Positions 8,355 through 18,035 of a DNA stretch of 64,000 nt are shown here, piece after piece. Position 1 is the stretch's first letter; every line of letters starts with the position of its first letter. Origin of the DNA: Prevotella sp. khp7. GTDB taxonomy: Bacteria > Bacteroidota > Bacteroidia > Bacteroidales > Bacteroidaceae. The translations under genes were made by a program, and so were the position numbers. The notes beneath the pieces are model-generated. The model was not told the origin of the DNA. It made no database searches and saw only the letters and a list, made by a program, of their open reading frames with translations. The DNA lies in the NCBI RefSeq assembly GCF_900109055.1, contig NZ_FOIV01000001.1, positions 290,622 through 354,621 of the forward strand. Reading direction: 5' to 3'.

Positions 8355-10817
8355 ATGAAAGTAATGAAATTCGGCGGAACGTCCGTAGGTTCCGTAAAAA
8401 GCATTCTTAGCTTGAAGAAAATTGTGGAGACAGAGGCTCGGACGCAACCTGTCATTGTAGTAGTTAGTGCACTTGACGGCATTACAGACAAACTGATTGC
8501 AACGTCAAAGATGGCAAAACAAGGCGACGAGCACTATCGCGAGGAATTCGACGCGATGGTAAAGCGTCATCACCAGATGATAGACACCATCATCACAGAT
8601 GACAAAAAGCGCGTAGACTTATTCAATAACGTTGATCAGCTCTTCGACCAGTTGAAGAGTATCTTCTATGGTGTATACCTGATTCACGACCTATCGAAGA
8701 AGACGGAAGACACCATCGTTTCATATGGTGAGCGACTGAGTTCACACATCGTTGCCGCCATGGTGAAGAACGGTGTACGCATGAACTCACGCGACTTTAT
8801 CCGCACAGAGAAAAAACAGGGTAAACACGTGATAGACGCCGACCTCACAACTCAGCTGGTGAAGGAGGCTTTCAAGGATATGAACGACAAAGCCATCTAC
8901 GTAGTACCTGGCTTTATCGCTCGCGATCGTGACACTCATGAGACCACCAATCTGGGTCGTGGCGGATCTGACTATACAGCTTCGATTCTGGCTGCAGTGC
9001 TCAATGCAGAGGTGTTGGAGATCTGGACCGATGTAGATGGATTCATGACAGCCGACCCCAAGGTGATTAAGAGTGCCTATACCATCAATGAACTTTCATA
9101 CGTAGAAGCGATGGAGCTTTGTAACTTTGGCGCGAAGGTAATCTATCCGCCAACCATCTATCCTGTCTGCGTAAAGAATATACCTATCAAGGTAAAGAAT
9201 ACCTTCAACCCGGAGCACCCGGGAACCCTGATCAAAGCAAAGATTGAGGACGACAACAAGCCCATTAAGGGTATCTCTAGCATTAAAGGAACCTCACTCA
9301 TCACGGTGACAGGCCTGTCGATGGTGGGTGTGATTGGTGTAAATCGTCGTATCTTTACCACGCTCGCCAATAAGGGTATCTCAGTATTCATGGTATCTCA
9401 GGCATCATCAGAGAACTCAACCTCTATCGGTGTGCGCGATGAGGATGCAGAGGCTGCAGCAGAGGTATTGAACGCTGAGTTTGCCAAGGAGATTGAGACG
9501 GGCGCCATGTTCCCCATGCAGGTAGAGAGTGGCTTAGCAACTATCGCCATCGTGGGCGAGAACATGAAGCAGACTCCAGGTATCGCAGGTAAGCTGTTTG
9601 GTACACTAGGCCGCTCTGGTATCTCAGTCATCGCCTGTGCTCAAGGTGCATCCGAGACAAACATATCGTTTGTAGTTGACGGAAAATTCTTGCGAAAGTC
9701 ACTCAACGTGCTGCACGACTCATTCTTCTTGTCGGAATACAAGGTACTCAACATCTTTATCTGTGGTATCGGAACCGTAGGCGGCATGCTTCTCGAACAG
9801 ATTCGCACCCAACAGCAGTTCCTGATGCAGTCGAGACGCCTTAAGTTGAACGTGGTTGGAATTAGCGATGTTGATAACTTTGTACTTGATCGTGACGGTA
9901 TCGACCTCGACAACTACGAGAAAATTCTGCGTGCAGGATTCCCTGCCAACACTGAGCACATGAAGGAGGAGATTGTCAAGATGAACATCTTCAACTCTGT
10001 GTTTGTAGACTGTACAGCCAGTCGACAGATTGCTCAACTTTATCAGACATTCTTAGAACATAATATCTCAGTAGTAGCTGCTAACAAGATTGCTGCTTCA
10101 AGCGATTATGACAGTTACATGAAACTGAAACAAACGGCTCGTGACCGCGGCGTATGGTTCCGCTATGAGACCAACGTAGGTGCTGGTCTGCCTATCATCG
10201 GCACCATCAACGACCTGTGCAACTCAGGCGATAAGATTCTGAAGATTGAGGCTATCCTGAGTGGTACGCTGAACTTCATCTTCAACGAGATCGCTGCCGA
10301 CGTGCCCTTCTCAGAGACCGTTCGCCGTGCCAAGGAGCAGCGCTACTCAGAACCCGACCCACGTATCGACCTGAGCGGTACCGACGTAATCCGTAAGCTG
10401 GTGATCCTGACCCGTGAGGCTGGTTACAAGGTAGAGCAGGACGATGTAGAGAAGCATCTCTTCGTGCCCGATAGCTACTTCGAGGGCTCGATCGATGACT
10501 TCTGGAAGCGTCTGCCTGAACTAGATGCCGACTTCGAGGCACGTCGTAAGGTGCTCGAGGCAGAGAACAAGCGCTGGCGCTTTGTGGCTACGATGGAGGC
10601 CGATGAGGAGAACCCATCGTCGTTCAAGACCAGCGTGGCACTGAAGGAGGTTCCCTATGGACATCCGTTCTATGGACTGGAGGGCTCGAACAATATCGTG
10701 CTGCTCACCACGGAGCGCTATAAGGAGTACCCGATGCTTATTCAGGGCTACGGCGCCGGTGCCGCAGTAACTGCAGCAGGTGTCTTCGCAAACATCATGA
10801 GTATTGCGAATATTTAA
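8355..10817 (+). CDS. thrA: Bifunctional aspartokinase / homoserine dehydrogenase
   Basis: 820 residues, full length for ThrA. The N-terminal aspartokinase opens MKVMKFGGTSVGS and is followed by the GRGGSDYTASI segment (~208) and two ACT-type regulatory repeats (about 310-460); the C-terminal homoserine dehydrogenase has the NAD(P) motif FICGIGTVGG (~470) and the catalytic region VAANKIAAS and SGTLNFIFNE. It makes aspartyl phosphate and reduces aspartate semialdehyde to homoserine. A TTG four codons upstream was rejected. It heads the thrA-apgM-thrC operon behind a structured leader; feedback control by threonine through the ACT domains is expected from the family. Confidence 0.96.
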   Translation: MKVMKFGGTSVGSVKSILSLKKIVETEARTQPVIVVVSALDGITDKLIATSKMAKQGDEHYREEFDAMVKRHHQMIDTIITDDKKRVDLFNNVDQLFDQLKSIFYGVYLIHDLSKKTEDTIVSYGERLSSHIVAAMVKNGVRMNSRDFIRTEKKQGKHVIDADLTTQLVKEAFKDMNDKAIYVVPGFIARDRDTHETTNLGRGGSDYTASILAAVLNAEVLEIWTDVDGFMTADPKVIKSAYTINELSYVEAMELCNFGAKVIYPPTIYPVCVKNIPIKVKNTFNPEHPGTLIKAKIEDDNKPIKGISSIKGTSLITVTGLSMVGVIGVNRRIFTTLANKGISVFMVSQASSENSTSIGVRDEDAEAAAEVLNAEFAKEIETGAMFPMQVESGLATIAIVGENMKQTPGIAGKLFGTLGRSGISVIACAQGASETNISFVVDGKFLRKSLNVLHDSFFLSEYKVLNIFICGIGTVGGMLLEQIRTQQQFLMQSRRLKLNVVGISDVDNFVLDRDGIDLDNYEKILRAGFPANTEHMKEEIVKMNIFNSVFVDCTASRQIAQLYQTFLEHNISVVAANKIAASSDYDSYMKLKQTARDRGVWFRYETNVGAGLPIIGTINDLCNSGDKILKIEAILSGTLNFIFNEIAADVPFSETVRRAKEQRYSEPDPRIDLSGTDVIRKLVILTREAGYKVEQDDVEKHLFVPDSYFEGSIDDFWKRLPELDADFEARRKVLEAENKRWRFVATMEADEENPSSFKTSVALKEVPYGHPFYGLEGSNNIVLLTTERYKEYPMLIQGYGAGAAVTAAGVFANIMSIANI

Positions 10818-10848
10818 GGCACGGATTACACGGATTAACACTGATTTT
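10818..10848 (+). repeat. Partial copy of dispersed intergenic repeat
   Basis: The spacer between thrA and apgM starts GGCACGGATTACACGG, matching the outer arm of the ~95-bp elements at 19477-19570 and 37145-37239. Only one arm plus a related AACACTGATT tail is present. Confidence 0.6.
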
Positions 10849-12111
10849 ATGAAGCACATCATAATATTAGGTGATGGCATGGCAGATCTTCCTGTTGAAC
10901 GACTCAACGGGAAGACCTTGCTGCAATATGCCCATAAACCCATGATGGACCAGCTAGCCAAGGAAGGCCGCTGCGGACGACTGGTGACTGTGCCTGAGGG
11001 ATTTCCTCCAGGCTCTGAGGTGGCTAACACAGCTATTCTGGGTTATGATCTGAATAAGGTCTATGAAGGTCGCGGCCCCTTGGAGGCTGCTTCTATCGGC
11101 TATGAGATGGCTGACAACGACTTCGCCATCCGTTGCAATATCATCACGCTCAAAGATGGTAAGATTATCACCCACAATGGTGGCAACCTTGAGACAGAGG
11201 ACGCTCGCGTGCTGATTGACTATCTGAACGAGACGCTGGCCAAACCTATCAACGAACGTGAGGGTTGCGAGCGTGTGAAGTTCATTACTGGTATTCAGTA
11301 TCGTCATCTCTTAGTTATTAAAGGTGGTTCAAAACACATCGTGTGCGCCCCACCCCACGATCATCCCAATGAAGAATGGCGAGGATTGTTGGTGAAGCCT
11401 GAGGAGAATGCGCCTGTTGAAGCAGGACGACTCTCAGCACAGCAAACGGCTGACCTCATCAACGAGATGATTCTGAAATCTCAGGACCTTCTAACTCAGC
11501 ACCCTTTCAACCAAGAGCGTGCTAAGCGTGGTGAGCGCCAGGCTAACAGCATCTGGCCTTGGAGTGGCGGCTATCGTCCGTCGATGGAGACACTGATGCA
11601 GCAATATCCTCAGGTAAAGAGTGGTACTGTGATTTCTGCTGTTGACCTGATTCGTGGCATAGGCCACTATGCTGGATTGAAGATTGTAGAGGTGGAAGGT
11701 GCCACAGGATTGGCCAATACCAACTACGAAGGCAAGGCTCAGGCTGCCATCAAGGCGCTGGAGAAGGATGACTTCGTGTTTGTGCATGTGGAGGCCAGCG
11801 ACGAGGCTGGACATGATGGTGACTTGGAGCTGAAGCTGAAGACTATCGAGTATCTGGACCAGCGACTTATCGCCCCTATTTATAAAGAGCTAGAGAAATG
11901 GCAGGAGCCCGTATGCATCGCCGTATTGCCCGACCACCTGACGCCAGTAGAGATGCGCATCCATGTAGGTCAGCCAGTTCCGTTCCTGATTTGGCATCGT
12001 GGCATTGAGCCCGACGAGGTGCAGCAGTACGATGAAGTCAGCTGCGTATCAGGCGTCTATGGCCTTCTCAAACTCGATGAGTTTATGAAGGCTCTGATGG
12101 CCATCTCTTAA
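10849..12111 (+). CDS. apgM: Cofactor-independent phosphoglycerate mutase (ApgM-type) / homoserine-kinase-like alkaline-phosphatase fold
   Basis: 420 residues. The start MKHIIILGDGMADLP carries the first metal-binding Asp of the alkaline-phosphatase-like superfamily; later motifs SEVANTAILGYD (phospho-acceptor Ser region, with GRGPLEAAS), HVEASDEAGHDGD and VLPDHLTP bind two metals. ApgM-type proteins interconvert 3- and 2-phosphoglycerate. In Bacteroidota this gene sits regularly between thrA and thrC, and such ThrA-linked homologues have been proposed to act as homoserine kinase, which is otherwise missing here. The ATG at 10849 is chosen over an in-frame upstream start inside thrA. Operon position favours a threonine-pathway role; the reaction is unproven. 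Confidence 0.88.
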   Translation: MKHIIILGDGMADLPVERLNGKTLLQYAHKPMMDQLAKEGRCGRLVTVPEGFPPGSEVANTAILGYDLNKVYEGRGPLEAASIGYEMADNDFAIRCNIITLKDGKIITHNGGNLETEDARVLIDYLNETLAKPINEREGCERVKFITGIQYRHLLVIKGGSKHIVCAPPHDHPNEEWRGLLVKPEENAPVEAGRLSAQQTADLINEMILKSQDLLTQHPFNQERAKRGERQANSIWPWSGGYRPSMETLMQQYPQVKSGTVISAVDLIRGIGHYAGLKIVEVEGATGLANTNYEGKAQAAIKALEKDDFVFVHVEASDEAGHDGDLELKLKTIEYLDQRLIAPIYKELEKWQEPVCIAVLPDHLTPVEMRIHVGQPVPFLIWHRGIEPDEVQQYDEVSCVSGVYGLLKLDEFMKALMAIS

Positions 12112-12137
12112 TTCAAAATTCTAAAATCCAAATTAAT

Positions 12138-13442
12138 ATGAAATATTATAGTACCAACGGGAATGCTCCCATAGCCGATCTTCACAAGGCCGTTGTAAAA
12201 GGACTGGCAGAAGACAGAGGCCTATATATGCCTGAGAGAATCCAGAAGTTGCCAAAGGAATTCTTCGATAATATTCAGGACATGACGTTTCAGGAGATAG
12301 CCTACAACGTGGCAAGTGCCTTCTTTGGCGAGGATGTAGATCTCGACGCTCTGAAGGACATCGTCTACGACACGCTGTCGTTCGATTGTCCTGTAGAGAA
12401 AGTGAAGGAAAACATATACACGTTGGAACTCTTTCATGGTCCTACCCTCGCCTTCAAGGATGTGGGCGCAAGGTTTATGGCACGACTGCTCCAATACTTC
12501 ATCAAACAGGAGGGCAAGGGCGAACAGGTAAACGTGCTGGTGGCAACCTCTGGCGATACAGGGTCAGCAGTAGCCAACGGTTTCTTGGGCGTTGACGGCA
12601 TCCATGTATATGTACTCTATCCCAAGGGTAAGGTGAGTCCTATTCAAGAGTGCCAGTTTACCACATTGGGCAAGAACATCACAGCCATCGAAGTAGATGG
12701 TGTGTTCGACGATTGTCAGGCGCTGGTGAAGAACGCCTTCATGGACGCAGAACTGAACCAGCACATGAAACTGACATCGGCCAATAGCATCAACGTGGCC
12801 CGCTTCCTGCCCCAGGCATTCTACTATTTCAATGCGTATGCGAGAATGAAGGCTCAGGGCAAGGCCGACAATCTGGTTATGTGCGTTCCAAGCGGAAACT
12901 TTGGTAATATCTGCGCTGCCCTCTTTGGCCATGAGATGGGGCTGCCCATCAAGCGCTTCATCGCTGCCAACAATGCCAACGATATTTTCTATAAGTATCT
13001 GCAGACTGGCAAATATGAGCCCAAGCCCTCGAAGCAGACACTGGCCAACGCAATGGACGTGGGCGATCCCTCGAACTTCGCACGTATCTACGATCTCTAC
13101 GGCAAGAGTCACGAAAAAATAACATCGCTCATTAGCGGTGCCACATATAGCGATGAAGACATCTGTGAAACGATGAAGCAATGCTACGAAGAAACAAAGT
13201 ATGTGCTTGATCCTCACGGTGCTTGTGGCTATCAGGCGCTCGTAGATGGACTGAAGGATGGCGAGGTTGGTGTGTTCTGCGAGACAGCTCACCCTGCTAA
13301 GTTCAAGGAGAAGGTGGACGACATCTTAGGTATCGACGTTGAGATACCTGACCGCTTGGCAGCCTTCATGAAGGGCGAGAAACAAAGCGTTCCCATGACG
13401 AAGGATTTCGCCGACTTCAAGAAATACTTAATGAAACAATAA
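12138..13442 (+). CDS. thrC: Threonine synthase
   Basis: 434 residues. A PLP enzyme converting O-phosphohomoserine to threonine. The PLP lysine is Lys107 in FHGPTLAFKDVGARF, with phosphate-binding ATSGDTGSAVANG (~136-148) and CVPSGNFGNICA (~252). The N-terminal YYSTNGNAPIADLHKAV is the typical Thr_synth_N start. Last gene of thrA-apgM-thrC, separated from apgM by 26 bases, and followed by a strong terminator. Confidence 0.96.
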   Translation: MKYYSTNGNAPIADLHKAVVKGLAEDRGLYMPERIQKLPKEFFDNIQDMTFQEIAYNVASAFFGEDVDLDALKDIVYDTLSFDCPVEKVKENIYTLELFHGPTLAFKDVGARFMARLLQYFIKQEGKGEQVNVLVATSGDTGSAVANGFLGVDGIHVYVLYPKGKVSPIQECQFTTLGKNITAIEVDGVFDDCQALVKNAFMDAELNQHMKLTSANSINVARFLPQAFYYFNAYARMKAQGKADNLVMCVPSGNFGNICAALFGHEMGLPIKRFIAANNANDIFYKYLQTGKYEPKPSKQTLANAMDVGDPSNFARIYDLYGKSHEKITSLISGATYSDEDICETMKQCYEETKYVLDPHGACGYQALVDGLKDGEVGVFCETAHPAKFKEKVDDILGIDVEIPDRLAAFMKGEKQSVPMTKDFADFKKYLMKQ

Positions 13443-13449
13443 CAAAAAG

Positions 13450-13484
13450 AAGAATCCCTGCTACTGCGGCAGGGATTCTTTATT
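13450..13484. terminator. Bidirectional terminator between thrC and yihY-like gene
   Basis: A 12-bp perfect stem AAGAATCCCTGC / GCAGGGATTCTT with a 7-base loop, A-rich before and TTTATTT after, so it can serve both convergent genes. Confidence 0.85.
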
Positions 13485-14407
13485 TAGAGATTGTCAATGT
13501 TGCCAGCATAGAACTCGGCATCGTTCCGCTCTTCATCCGTCATCTCAACATGAGGATGGATATCAATAGGTTCCAGATTAATACCAAAGGTCTTGAGGTT
13601 CTGATTGGTATAGGTAAGCTGCGCACCAAAAAGACAGATAGTCCACGAGATCTGTACCCAAAGCATGAACAGAGGCAGAGCGGCAAAAGAGCCATAGATC
13701 GCATTATAGCCTGTCACCCATATCTGAGAGTGGATATATACAATCTGAAGTACTTGCATTGCAATACCTGCCAGGATACCAGGAACGATAGCACTTGAGA
13801 AACTCACCTCGGTATTGGGCATATAGACGTAAAGTACGATGAAAAGCAGGGATAGTAAAATATAGGGCGAAAGGTCGAGCAAATGATGAATGGCTGGTCC
13901 CAAAAGTACAAAACCATCCATTGTACTTGCCATTGTCTCCATAAAAATAGACAGACCCATCGAAACCACAATAATGATAGGAAAGAGGAAGAACATGGCA
14001 AGATAGTTTGTAAACGAACGAATAATGGGGCGCGAATTACTCACTTGCCATATCTGATTGAAAGTCTCTTCAATATTATTAACCAGCATCAGTACCGTAT
14101 AGAGCATGAATATCAAGCCTACCCCCAAAAAGATACCACTCTTTGTATGAATAAGATAGCTGTTGACAAACCCTACAATGGCATCAGCAGCCTGAGGCTG
14201 GGTTGACAGGGCTTGGCGAAACCATATCTCAATATACTTATTGTAACCAAAGCCACGAGCAATGGCAAACACAACAGCAAGAATGGGGACAATTGCTAAT
14301 AAAGTGGAGTAAGTCAAGGCTGCAGCTTGTGTCATTACCCGCTTAGTTGTAAAGAAGCGGACGGTAAGATATAGTTTACGGTAAATCTGTCCCAAAAATC
14401 CTTTCAT
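13484..14407 (-). CDS. YihY/BrkB-family inner-membrane protein
   Basis: 307 residues with about six hydrophobic segments after MKGFLGQIYRK. The family signature region AAALTYSTLLAIVPILAVVF (~27-46) and the late segment GSFAALPLFMLWVQISW (~250) are typical of YihY/BrkB proteins (sometimes mislabelled ribonuclease BN). Function of the family is unresolved. A longer frame reaches 14479 but would run into the RNase P RNA, so the ATG at 14407 is used. The C-terminal ~40 residues are acidic and polar. Confidence 0.86.
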   Translation of the reverse strand: MKGFLGQIYRKLYLTVRFFTTKRVMTQAAALTYSTLLAIVPILAVVFAIARGFGYNKYIEIWFRQALSTQPQAADAIVGFVNSYLIHTKSGIFLGVGLIFMLYTVLMLVNNIEETFNQIWQVSNSRPIIRSFTNYLAMFFLFPIIIVVSMGLSIFMETMASTMDGFVLLGPAIHHLLDLSPYILLSLLFIVLYVYMPNTEVSFSSAIVPGILAGIAMQVLQIVYIHSQIWVTGYNAIYGSFAALPLFMLWVQISWTICLFGAQLTYTNQNLKTFGINLEPIDIHPHVEMTDEERNDAEFYAGNIDNL

Positions 14408-14440
14408 TATAATGACATTTGAAATTTCATTTTTAAAAAA

Positions 14441-14808
14441 AGCACTGTCGCTATAAGCCGGGTTCTGTATCCACAACAAGTGTGGCTGTCTGTCATTTAT
14501 CTAGTCCACAAGTCACCCCATGGCTCAAGCGTTCTACCCTCCGTCGTATAACTCGAGCGGGCTACCCTCAGACGACGGTATACATGAACTTGCAGCCTCC
14601 AGTCGACACAGCCCGATGATCACCCATCGGCTGGTGGTCTCTTACACCACCTTCTCACCCTTACCCTCACCGAAGCGAAGGCGGTCATTCTCTTCTGCCG
14701 TCACCTACTGTCACCAATAGCTTCTACTTTCGGAAGTGGAGCGCCCTATGCTGCCCGGACTTTCCTCTCGTGCCAAAATGACACCAGCGACAAACCGCGA
14801 CAGTGCTT
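14441..14808 (-). ncRNA. rnpB: RNase P RNA (bacterial type A)
   Basis: On the minus strand the ends AAGCACTGTCGC and GCGACAGTGCT pair (P1). The 5' part contains the conserved GAGGAAAGTCCGGGC and the 3' part ACAGAACCCGGCTTAT, both diagnostic of RNase P RNA; a GGTAAGGGTGAGAAGG segment matches the J11/12-like conserved core. The catalytic RNA trims tRNA 5' ends. Ends are estimated to within a few bases. Confidence 0.96.
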
Positions 14809-14815
14809 TCTGACT

Positions 14816-14824
14816 GCAAAGGTA
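14816..14824 (-). promoter_or_regulatory. -7 box of rnpB
   Basis: TACCTTTGC on the minus strand, 8 bases upstream of the RNA 5' end, which fits the expected start-site distance. Confidence 0.75.
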
Positions 14825-15004
14825 CAGAGAAAAATCTAAATAGAGGAATAAATTAAAGAAAAATAATCACCAAGTTAAATATATGAAACTAAAAAAGCAG
14901 AGATTTCTTAATTTTGTCAGTTATTTAAGATTTAAAGTATTAATCGCAAATGCTCGTTAAGGGCTTTATTAGAATTGTTAAAATGGGACAAATATTGACG
15001 ACAT

Positions 15005-15039
15005 TTTGTCAGTATATGGAAAAATGCACTTATTTTTGC
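15005..15039 (+). promoter_or_regulatory. Promoter of degP
   Basis: TTTG at 15005-15008 and TATTTTTGC at 15031-15039 with a 22-base spacer. Leaves a leader of about 65 bases. The rest of the 14825-15110 interval is AT-rich with nothing recognisable. Confidence 0.65.
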
Positions 15040-15110
15040 ACCCGAATACTTCGAGAGTGTTAACGCAACAAATTCGGAGTTGCATAAGTTGAATTTTAAT
15101 ACATAACAAA

Positions 15111-16610
15111 ATGACTGAAAATATGAAAAAGATCGTAAACGTAGCAACACCAGCAATATGCGTTGTTGCTTTGGCTCTTTCAGTAGCAGCCTTCACAAAA
15201 ACCAATGCTGCTACTACCTCCTCTGCTCCAATTGTAGCTTCGGCTCCAGCAGGACAACCTGTAGACCTAACCTACGCTGCCGAAAAGGCTCTGCCATCGG
15301 TGGTCTACATCAAATCGGTACAAAACTCAAAACTTCAGACTGTAGAGTATAGCGACCCGTTTGAGGAGTTCTTCAGTGATCCCTTCGGTGGATTCTTCGG
15401 ACGTGGACAAGGCAATAACGGCAAACGTCAGCGTCAAGTGCAGACTCCAAAGCGTGCTGCTGCAGGTTCTGGCGTCATCATCTCTGCTGACGGATATATC
15501 GTGACTAATAACCACGTAGTTGATGGAGCTGACGAGTTGACAGTGACTCTCAACGAAAACTCTAAGGAATATTCAGCTCGCGTGATTGGTGCCGACAAAA
15601 CCACAGACCTGGCCCTGATCAAGATAGACGCCAAGAATTTGCCTGCCATCGTAATTGCCAATAGCGACGATGTTCGTGTGGGTGAATGGGTGCTCGCAGT
15701 AGGTAATCCTCTTGGACTGAACAACACTGTTACGGCAGGTATCGTCAGCGCCAAAGCCCGTTCTATGGGCTCGGGTGTCAGTTCTATGATTCAGACCGAT
15801 GCCGCTATCAATCAGGGAAACTCTGGTGGTGCGCTGGTGAACACCCGTGGTGAACTCATAGGCATCAACGCTATGCTTGCTTCACCAACTGGTTCAAACA
15901 TCGGCTATGGTTTTGCCATTCCTACCAGCATTGTCAGCAAGGCTATCGACGACTTCAAGAAGTACGGCACCTACCAACGCGCCATGATTGGCATTCAAGG
16001 CGGCAGTTTGAAGGATTATGTTGACGCCATGAAGGATCAGGATAAGGATGTGAAGGATTACGGTACGATGGAAGGTGTGCGCATAGATAAAGTTGTAGAA
16101 GAAGGTGCTGCAGCTGATGCAGGCCTCAAATCCGAAGACATCATTACCGAGGTCGATGGCAAGAAGGTGGCCACGATGGGCGACCTACAAGGTATCATTG
16201 CCCAGAAGCGTCCTGGCGATAAGGTTACCGTGAAGTATCTGCGCGACAAAAAGGCAAAGACGGTAACGCTCACGCTGAAGAACGAACAGGGTAACACCAA
16301 GGTTGTGAAGAATGCCGACCTCGACGTGCTGGGTGGAAGCTTCAAGGCTCTGACAGATGGCCAGAAGGAGCAGCTCAACATCGGCTACGGTCTGGAGGTA
16401 ATCAAAATAAGCGGTGGCAAACTGAAGGATGCCGGTGTTCCTAAGGGATTCATCATCCAGCGTGTGAACGATCAGACCATTAAGAGCATCGATGATCTGC
16501 AGAATGCAGTGAAAGAGGCCTCGACAAGCAAGGAGCCTGTACTCTACATTCAGGGTATCTATCCAACAGGAAAGAAAGGCTATTTCGCTGTTCCTCTTGA
16601 GAACGAATAA
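15111..16610 (+). CDS. degP: DegP/HtrA family periplasmic serine protease
   Basis: 499 residues. N-terminal signal anchor (IVNVATPAICVVALALSVAA), trypsin-like domain with catalytic His135 (TNNHVVDGAD), Asp166 (KTTDLALIKID) and Ser238 (NQGNSGGALV), and two PDZ domains (about 285-375 and 410-495). Degrades or refolds damaged envelope proteins. A Gly/Arg-rich loop (about 88-118, PFGGFFGRGQGNNGKRQR) precedes the catalytic domain, like the LA loop of DegP. A second ATG four codons in (15123) is an equally possible start. Monocistronic, with its own promoter and terminator. Confidence 0.93.
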   Translation: MTENMKKIVNVATPAICVVALALSVAAFTKTNAATTSSAPIVASAPAGQPVDLTYAAEKALPSVVYIKSVQNSKLQTVEYSDPFEEFFSDPFGGFFGRGQGNNGKRQRQVQTPKRAAAGSGVIISADGYIVTNNHVVDGADELTVTLNENSKEYSARVIGADKTTDLALIKIDAKNLPAIVIANSDDVRVGEWVLAVGNPLGLNNTVTAGIVSAKARSMGSGVSSMIQTDAAINQGNSGGALVNTRGELIGINAMLASPTGSNIGYGFAIPTSIVSKAIDDFKKYGTYQRAMIGIQGGSLKDYVDAMKDQDKDVKDYGTMEGVRIDKVVEEGAAADAGLKSEDIITEVDGKKVATMGDLQGIIAQKRPGDKVTVKYLRDKKAKTVTLTLKNEQGNTKVVKNADLDVLGGSFKALTDGQKEQLNIGYGLEVIKISGGKLKDAGVPKGFIIQRVNDQTIKSIDDLQNAVKEASTSKEPVLYIQGIYPTGKKGYFAVPLENE

Positions 16611-16629
16611 GGTAAAAAACATAAAAAAA

Positions 16630-16662
16630 GGCCGCGATTGTAAAAAATTGCGGCTTTTTTTT
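16630..16662 (+). terminator. Rho-independent terminator after degP
   Basis: Stem GCCGCGATT / AATTGCGGC followed by eight Ts. Its T-run doubles as the -33 region of the rpoD promoter. Confidence 0.85.
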
Positions 16663-16692
16663 GGTCATTTCAGGAAAAACCCATACTTTTGC
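16660..16692 (+). promoter_or_regulatory. Promoter of rpoD
   Basis: TTTG at 16660-16663 and TACTTTTGC at 16684-16692 with a 20-base spacer, overlapping the terminator of degP. Confidence 0.7.
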
Positions 16693-16718
16693 AAATGGCT
16701 TAAAACATAGACCACAAG

Positions 16719-17579
16719 ATGAGACAACTAAAGATCACTAAATCTATAACCAACCGAGAGAGTGCCGCCTTAGAGAAATATCTGCAAGAGATAGGAAAGG
16801 AGGACATGATTTCGGCAGAAGAAGAAGTGGAACTTGCGCAGCGTATCAAACACGGCGACAAGAAAGCTCTGGAAAGACTGACAAGGGCTAATCTCAGATT
16901 TGTGGTCAGCGTAGCCAAGCAATACCAGAATCAAGGACTTTCCCTCCCCGACCTCATCAACGAGGGTAATCTGGGATTACTTAAAGCTGCCGAGCGCTTT
17001 GATGAGACAAGAGGCTTCAAGTTCATATCTTACGCCGTATGGTGGATCAGACAGAGCATATTGCAAGCTATATCTGAGCAAAGCCGTATTGTTAGGCTAC
17101 CCTTGAATCAAGTAGGTAGTGTCAACAAGATTGCTCGTGAGATAAACCGCTTTGAGCAGATAAATGAGCGCAGACCATCAGCAGATGAGATTGCAGACAA
17201 GATAGACCTCCCTCAGGAGAAAATCGATGAAGCCATGAGTATCAACGGTCACCACATATCGGTTGACGCTCCTTTTGTGGAAGGCGAAGACAATAGTCTG
17301 CTCGATGTGATGGCTAACGACAACTCCCCAATGGCCGACAACGAGTTGGTGGAAGAATCGTTAAGATCTGAAATACAGGAAGCTCTGGCAGTACTGAATG
17401 AGCGTGAGCGCAATGTGATTGAAGCATCCTACGGCATTAACCGTCCAGAACTGACGCTTGAGGAAATAGGCAGCAAATTCGGACTCACACGCGAACGAGT
17501 AAGACAGATAAAGGAAAAAGCTATACGTAAACTCAGAAATTGTAGTAAGAACAAAATATTAAAGACATTTTTAGGATAA
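16719..17579 (+). CDS. rpoD: Primary sigma factor (Bacteroidota RpoD)
   Basis: 286 residues, the short form known from Bacteroidota: region 1.1 is absent and the protein begins directly with region 1.2 ([18 protein letters not shown]). Region 2 ([20 protein letters not shown], then [14 protein letters not shown]), region 3 and the region 4 helix-turn-helix ([20 protein letters not shown]) are all present. It directs polymerase to the TTTG/TAnnTTTG promoters seen throughout this window. The following gene starts on the last base of its stop codon. Confidence 0.96.
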   Translation: MRQLKITKSITNRESAALEKYLQEIGKEDMISAEEEVELAQRIKHGDKKALERLTRANLRFVVSVAKQYQNQGLSLPDLINEGNLGLLKAAERFDETRGFKFISYAVWWIRQSILQAISEQSRIVRLPLNQVGSVNKIAREINRFEQINERRPSADEIADKIDLPQEKIDEAMSINGHHISVDAPFVEGEDNSLLDVMANDNSPMADNELVEESLRSEIQEALAVLNERERNVIEASYGINRPELTLEEIGSKFGLTRERVRQIKEKAIRKLRNCSKNKILKTFLG

Positions 17580-17998
17580 TGAGACTTCTCAGAAACATCT
17601 CACTCGCCATCCTGCTGATGGCCGCCGGAAGCCAAACGCTGAAAGCGCAGAACATAAAAGAACCCAAAGGATACCTGTTTGGTTTCGTAGCTTCATTCAA
17701 TGACTCAACAGTATACTTTACTGATATTCAGGAAATGGACAGTATCTGGGTGACCAAGAAGAAAAAGATGATTGCGGGCAAGAGCAACTACTCATATCAG
17801 TTGCGCAACTATTTCGCTCAGGAGCGCAACTTACCCAATAGGACTGTTGTGATAGTTGGCTCACTGAATCGCAAGAAAATAGAGAAGAAATACGCAAAGA
17901 TGAAGAACCAGTACATCTATAAGAACAAAGACAAGTATGATGTACGCTATATCCCGCAAAGCGATTTCAAATTTAAAATGGTAAATCTGGAAGAGTAA
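17579..17998 (+). CDS. Secreted protein of unknown function
   Basis: 139 residues with a cleavable signal peptide (LLRNISLAILLMAAGSQTLKAQ). The mature part is basic and Lys/Tyr-rich (KKKKMIAGKSNYSYQ, RKKIEKKYAKMKNQYIYKN). No family recognised. Its ATG overlaps the rpoD stop (TAATG), so translational coupling to the sigma factor is likely, which is unusual for an exported protein and might just be read-through expression. Confidence 0.7.
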   Translation: MRLLRNISLAILLMAAGSQTLKAQNIKEPKGYLFGFVASFNDSTVYFTDIQEMDSIWVTKKKKMIAGKSNYSYQLRNYFAQERNLPNRTVVIVGSLNRKKIEKKYAKMKNQYIYKNKDKYDVRYIPQSDFKFKMVNLEE

Positions 17999-18035
17999 GC
18001 GATATATTCTCCCCTTATATTTTACTCCGAGTAAA

